Below, in pieces: positions 15,585 through 18,685 of a stretch of 18,685 nucleotides of DNA (the stretch's first letter is position 1; each line of letters begins with the position of its first letter). The DNA is from JACMJP01 sp046160675 (GTDB lineage: Bacteria > Bacteroidota > Bacteroidia > Chitinophagales > BACL12), in NCBI GenBank assembly GCA_046160675.1, contig JBJXHH010000154.1, forward strand, positions 1 to 18,685, read 5' to 3'. A program made the position numbers and the translations under genes. The notes below the pieces were generated by a model that was given only the letters and a program-made list of their open reading frames with translations, made no database searches and had not been told where the DNA came from.

Positions 15585-18500
15585 ATGGAAGAGAGTATAG
15601 CGATATTAAAAAACAGAACCTTGCCTGCGTCGCAGGATTATGCTTCATTGCGTAAAAAAGGTTTAGAGTATATTGAAAGTCTTGCCAGCGATCTTTGGAC
15701 GGATTATAACAGTCATGATCCCGGCATTACAATTTTAGAAGCGTTGTGTTATGCTATCACTGAGTTGGGTTACAAAACAGGTTTTGATATTAAGGATCTG
15801 ATGGCGGATGAAAACGGGAAGATCGCAGAGAATCAAACTTTCTTTTCAGCAAAAAACATTTTTGGAAACACTGCGCTTACAATTGAAGATTACAGAAAAC
15901 TACTTGCAGATGTAACCGGAGTTAGAAATGCATGGTTGCTGCCTTACAGAGATGAAGATGGGTACAAAGTGGGCGAACCGATGCAGGAGATTCCTATTTA
16001 CGCTGATTGTAAGAAGGATGCATTGGTATATAAAAAAACCGAGCATTTCATCCAGCTGCACGGCTTATACCAGGTGGTGATTGATCTGCTGGAGCATGAT
16101 GCCTTTGGCGACATGAACAACGGAAACATCATTTATCAATTTCAAACACAAAAACTCTTCAATACTTCACTAGAATTTCTGTTCCCGAAATGGAATGCGA
16201 TAGATTATGATCTGCTGGCATCACTTGATCCTTCTTCGGTTTCTGATGTAAAAGTGAAACTGAAGGATCAAAAATGGAAAATCACATGCAAGCTTGGAAC
16301 CGGCGCTCAAAAAATAAGTTTTGATTTTTTTGTGCTGCCACTGATGGTGAAAAATTTTGAAGATTCAGCAGGAACAATTACATCAGAACTCAAAAAAAAG
16401 GAAAACCTTACTGAAGTTTTCAGTTTATATGTTGAAAAAATAAAACTTACTGTAAGCATACTTAAAACAGTAAAAGTTTTACTTCATCAGCATAGAAATT
16501 TATGTGAAGATTTTGTGAGAATTGATACAGTAAAAACTCAGGAATTGGCATTTTGCGCAGATATTCAGGTGAAACCAGATGCAGATGTTGAGGAGGTGTA
16601 CGCAAATATTTTGTTCCAAATTGAGAACTACTTGAACCCGGAAGTAAAATTCTATTCCCTGAAAGAGTTAGTAAATGCTGGTGTCCCTAAGGATGAGATA
16701 TTTGAAGGGCCTGTTTTACAACATGGGTTTATAAAAACTGATGAGATTAAAGCAACGCAATTGCGTTCTGAAATTCATGTATCTGATATCATCAACTTTA
16801 TCATGGAGACCGGGGGAGTTATCAGCGTAAAAGATGTGTTACTTACAACATACAATTCTGAGGGCGATGCAATGCTGCCGAGTGAACGCTGGTGTTTGAA
16901 AATTGAACCAGGATATAAACCCGTGTTGAATTATTTCAAATCAAAGGTGATCTTCTTGAAAGGCAAACTGCCTTTCCGCCCAAAGTTGGATGAAACTTTT
17001 GATACGTTGAAATACTTACATGGCAAAGAACAACAAAATAAACGAAGGGGAACTACTGATGACCTCAACATACCGAATGGAAGTTACAGGAACCTGCAGG
17101 ATTATGTTTCTGTACAGCATGAATTTCCTAATACTTACGGGTTAGGAAATGCAGGTTTATCAACCAAGACTACTGCTGAACGAAGGGCGCATGCGAAACA
17201 AATGAAAGCATATCTCATGTTTTATGATCAATTGCTTGTTAATTTTTTCAAACAGATGCATCATGCAAAGGATCTGTTTTCATTGGATGAAACAGTTTTG
17301 AGAACTTATTATTTCAATTATATCAGCGAGCTGAAAGGAACAGATGAAGAAGACGGCGCCAATGAAATGTACATGAACGCTATTGGCTTACAACAATTTG
17401 CAAGCACAGTTCCTGCAAGTGGTGATCTGTTGCGCAAAACTTATGATGCCTTAGTGGAGAATCAGGAAACTTTTTACGATCGACGCCATAGATTCTTAGA
17501 TCACCTGCTGGCAAGGTTTGCCGAAAGTTTTAATGATTATGCATTGCTGATGTATGAATATAAAGAGTTGGACAATGGCGGGAGTACAGAGTATGTATCA
17601 GAAAAAATTGCTGATGCAACAGTTATAGCAAATAAAATAAACTTCCTGAAAGACTATCCCGTTATCAGCCGTGAACGAGGTAAAGCCTTCAATTACCTTG
17701 ATACGGCTGCATTGTGGGATACTGAGAATGTTTCAGGCTTTGAGAAACGCATTGCCCGGCTGGCTGGAATAAAAAGTTTTTTGCGCAGATTTTTATTTTG
17801 TTACAAACAAATTGAAATTCAAAAAACAATTGAGTCTCCGGCTAAATATTTTTTTACGATGAAGGATGAAGAAGGCAACATCTTGTTGCAAAGCCTTCAG
17901 GAATACAAAAAATTCTCTGAACTGGAGGGAATCATTGATAAAATCTCAGGCGCTGCTGCAAGTATTGAGCAGTATAAATTGCTTGATATTTCTGCATCAG
18001 AATTTTCTTATGAATTGATAGATGAAGAGGGAAATAGCATTGCCAAAAGCGGGGTGATCTATACTTCAGCGGATGATAGAGATGCTGCTGTAAGCCATAG
18101 TGTAGAGCTTACTTCAAACCCATGCTCCGGAGAAGGTATGCACTTGCTAGAACACATCTTGCTGCGCCCAAGGTTTGCTGCAACGAAGAAAAACGCAGAA
18201 GAAGATTACAAACTGATGGAAGTTTGTTTGAATGAGGATTGTAAATTTTGCGGTGAAGAAGATCCTTACTCCTTCAGGATTTCGCTCATTTTGCCCGGAT
18301 GGGAAGATCGTTTCCGTAACATACAATTTCGCCAATATTTTGAAGATATGGCCCGCACAGAGGTGCCTGCCCATTGCCTACTGAAGCTATGCTGGATAAG
18401 CAATACTGTTATGCAGGAATTTGATGTTGCATATAAAAACTGGATAGAAGCATTGAATAAATATGAAACTGATCTTGCGCAGAAAGAAGAAAACAAAAAT

Positions 18501-18647
18501 GATTTGAGGGATGCGAGCAATGCAATGATAACAGTGATGAAAAAATTACACAGCGTTTATCCCGAAGCTACTTTACATAATTGCGAAGAGGGCGAAGCGA
18601 ATCCTGTGATATTGGGAAACACAGTTTTAGGAACCTTTAAAAAATAA
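15585..18647 (+). CDS. Large baseplate wedge protein (Afp12-like)
   Basis: This 1020-residue protein starts at the base after the previous stop codon. It opens with a wedge-type motif, WTDYNSHDPGITILEAL (38-54). Further blocks are HEFPNTYGLG (512-521), KQMKAYLMFYDQLL (538-551) and RHRFLDHLLARF (634-645). The C-terminal module reads MHLLEHILLRPRF (852-864), CLNEDCKFCGEEDPYSFRI (from 881) and EVPAHCLLKLCWIS. This order matches the Afp12/Pvc12 family, which with Afp11 builds the baseplate wedge. Cys881, Cys886, Cys889, Cys931 and Cys936, with His853 and His857, form an unusually dense group that could bind metal. The protein ends six bases before the next start codon. No transmembrane or signal segments are seen. 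Confidence 0.88.
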   Translation: MEESIAILKNRTLPASQDYASLRKKGLEYIESLASDLWTDYNSHDPGITILEALCYAITELGYKTGFDIKDLMADENGKIAENQTFFSAKNIFGNTALTIEDYRKLLADVTGVRNAWLLPYRDEDGYKVGEPMQEIPIYADCKKDALVYKKTEHFIQLHGLYQVVIDLLEHDAFGDMNNGNIIYQFQTQKLFNTSLEFLFPKWNAIDYDLLASLDPSSVSDVKVKLKDQKWKITCKLGTGAQKISFDFFVLPLMVKNFEDSAGTITSELKKKENLTEVFSLYVEKIKLTVSILKTVKVLLHQHRNLCEDFVRIDTVKTQELAFCADIQVKPDADVEEVYANILFQIENYLNPEVKFYSLKELVNAGVPKDEIFEGPVLQHGFIKTDEIKATQLRSEIHVSDIINFIMETGGVISVKDVLLTTYNSEGDAMLPSERWCLKIEPGYKPVLNYFKSKVIFLKGKLPFRPKLDETFDTLKYLHGKEQQNKRRGTTDDLNIPNGSYRNLQDYVSVQHEFPNTYGLGNAGLSTKTTAERRAHAKQMKAYLMFYDQLLVNFFKQMHHAKDLFSLDETVLRTYYFNYISELKGTDEEDGANEMYMNAIGLQQFASTVPASGDLLRKTYDALVENQETFYDRRHRFLDHLLARFAESFNDYALLMYEYKELDNGGSTEYVSEKIADATVIANKINFLKDYPVISRERGKAFNYLDTAALWDTENVSGFEKRIARLAGIKSFLRRFLFCYKQIEIQKTIESPAKYFFTMKDEEGNILLQSLQEYKKFSELEGIIDKISGAAASIEQYKLLDISASEFSYELIDEEGNSIAKSGVIYTSADDRDAAVSHSVELTSNPCSGEGMHLLEHILLRPRFAATKKNAEEDYKLMEVCLNEDCKFCGEEDPYSFRISLILPGWEDRFRNIQFRQYFEDMARTEVPAHCLLKLCWISNTVMQEFDVAYKNWIEALNKYETDLAQKEENKNDLRDASNAMITVMKKLHSVYPEATLHNCEEGEANPVILGNTVLGTFKK

Positions 18648-18653
18648 AGAAGT

Positions 18654-18685
18654 ATGACAGAAAATAATTTTTATCCAGTGTTCGT
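18654..18685 (+). CDS. Start of a further eCIS-operon gene, cut by window edge
   Basis: An ATG six bases after the Afp12-like stop opens a frame that runs to the window edge (ten full codons, MTENNFYPVF). The spacing and orientation fit the same operon. From memory, Bacteroidota eCIS clusters often carry a conserved protein opening with an FPVFxxxQVLT motif soon after the large baseplate genes, and the visible YPVF would fit this. That identification is weak because so few residues are present. The tape-measure, ATPase and fibre genes are also expected on this side. Confidence 0.5.
   Translation, partial: MTENNFYPVF

Noticed and set aside
4194..18685. Prophage or R-type tailocin interpretation
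   Set aside because: No head, packaging, lysis, integrase or phage regulator genes are seen; the DUF4255 cap, DUF5908-type gene and Afp11/Afp12-type giants point to eCIS.
4194..18685. Type VI secretion system (including the Bacteroidota subtype)
   Set aside because: No TssB/TssC pair, membrane complex or ClpV is present; the sheath is a single phage-type protein and the baseplate is of Afp type.

Overview
The window reads as a chromosomal segment of a low-GC Bacteroidota bacterium, probably of the Chitinophagaceae/Sphingobacteriia type. The grounds are AT-rich coding, A-rich leaders instead of Shine-Dalgarno sites, a promoter candidate matching the Bacteroidota TTG / TAnnTTTG pattern, and housekeeping proteins of Bacteroidota type. 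The lineage is inference. No RNA genes, insertion sequences, CRISPR arrays or integrase genes were seen, and no stretch over 300 bases lacks a gene.

Left flank (1-3951): the 3' part of a large AsmA-like envelope protein gene, then a two-membrane-segment sensor histidine kinase, and on the opposite strand an EVE-domain protein. These look like ordinary chromosomal genes. A 242-base gap (3952-4193) follows. It carries a perfect 6-bp inverted repeat, a good Bacteroidota promoter candidate and a leader hairpin, all ahead of the next operon.

Main region (4194-18685, all + strand): twelve complete genes and the first codons of a thirteenth form one tightly packed operon. It encodes an extracellular contractile injection system (eCIS; the Afp / PVC / MAC / AlgoCIS family of headless phage-tail-like particles). 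In order: DUF4255 cap/terminator (Afp16-like), an unrecognised 373-residue protein, the contractile sheath, the main inner-tube protein, a second tube-family protein (Afp5-like), a 58-residue DUF5908-type protein, a LysM-tailed hub/tube-base protein (Afp7-like), a VgrG-like spike (Afp8-like), a PAAR tip, a gp25-like baseplate protein (Afp9-like), and two very large baseplate proteins (Afp11-like with a baseplate-J core, and Afp12-like). The last frame opens at 18654 and runs off the window.

Expected assembly, from the known family: the spike (VgrG + PAAR) sits on the hub and the tube stacks on that. The gp25/J/Afp12 wedges surround the hub, the sheath polymerises around the tube from the baseplate, and the DUF4255 protein closes the far end. 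The tape-measure protein, AAA+ ATPase, tail fibre and toxin cargo are not in the window and would be expected downstream. The most unusual points are the unrecognised second gene started from a TTG inside the preceding stop codon, the single sheath gene, the PAAR gene placed before gp25, and a Cys/His cluster in the Afp12-like protein.
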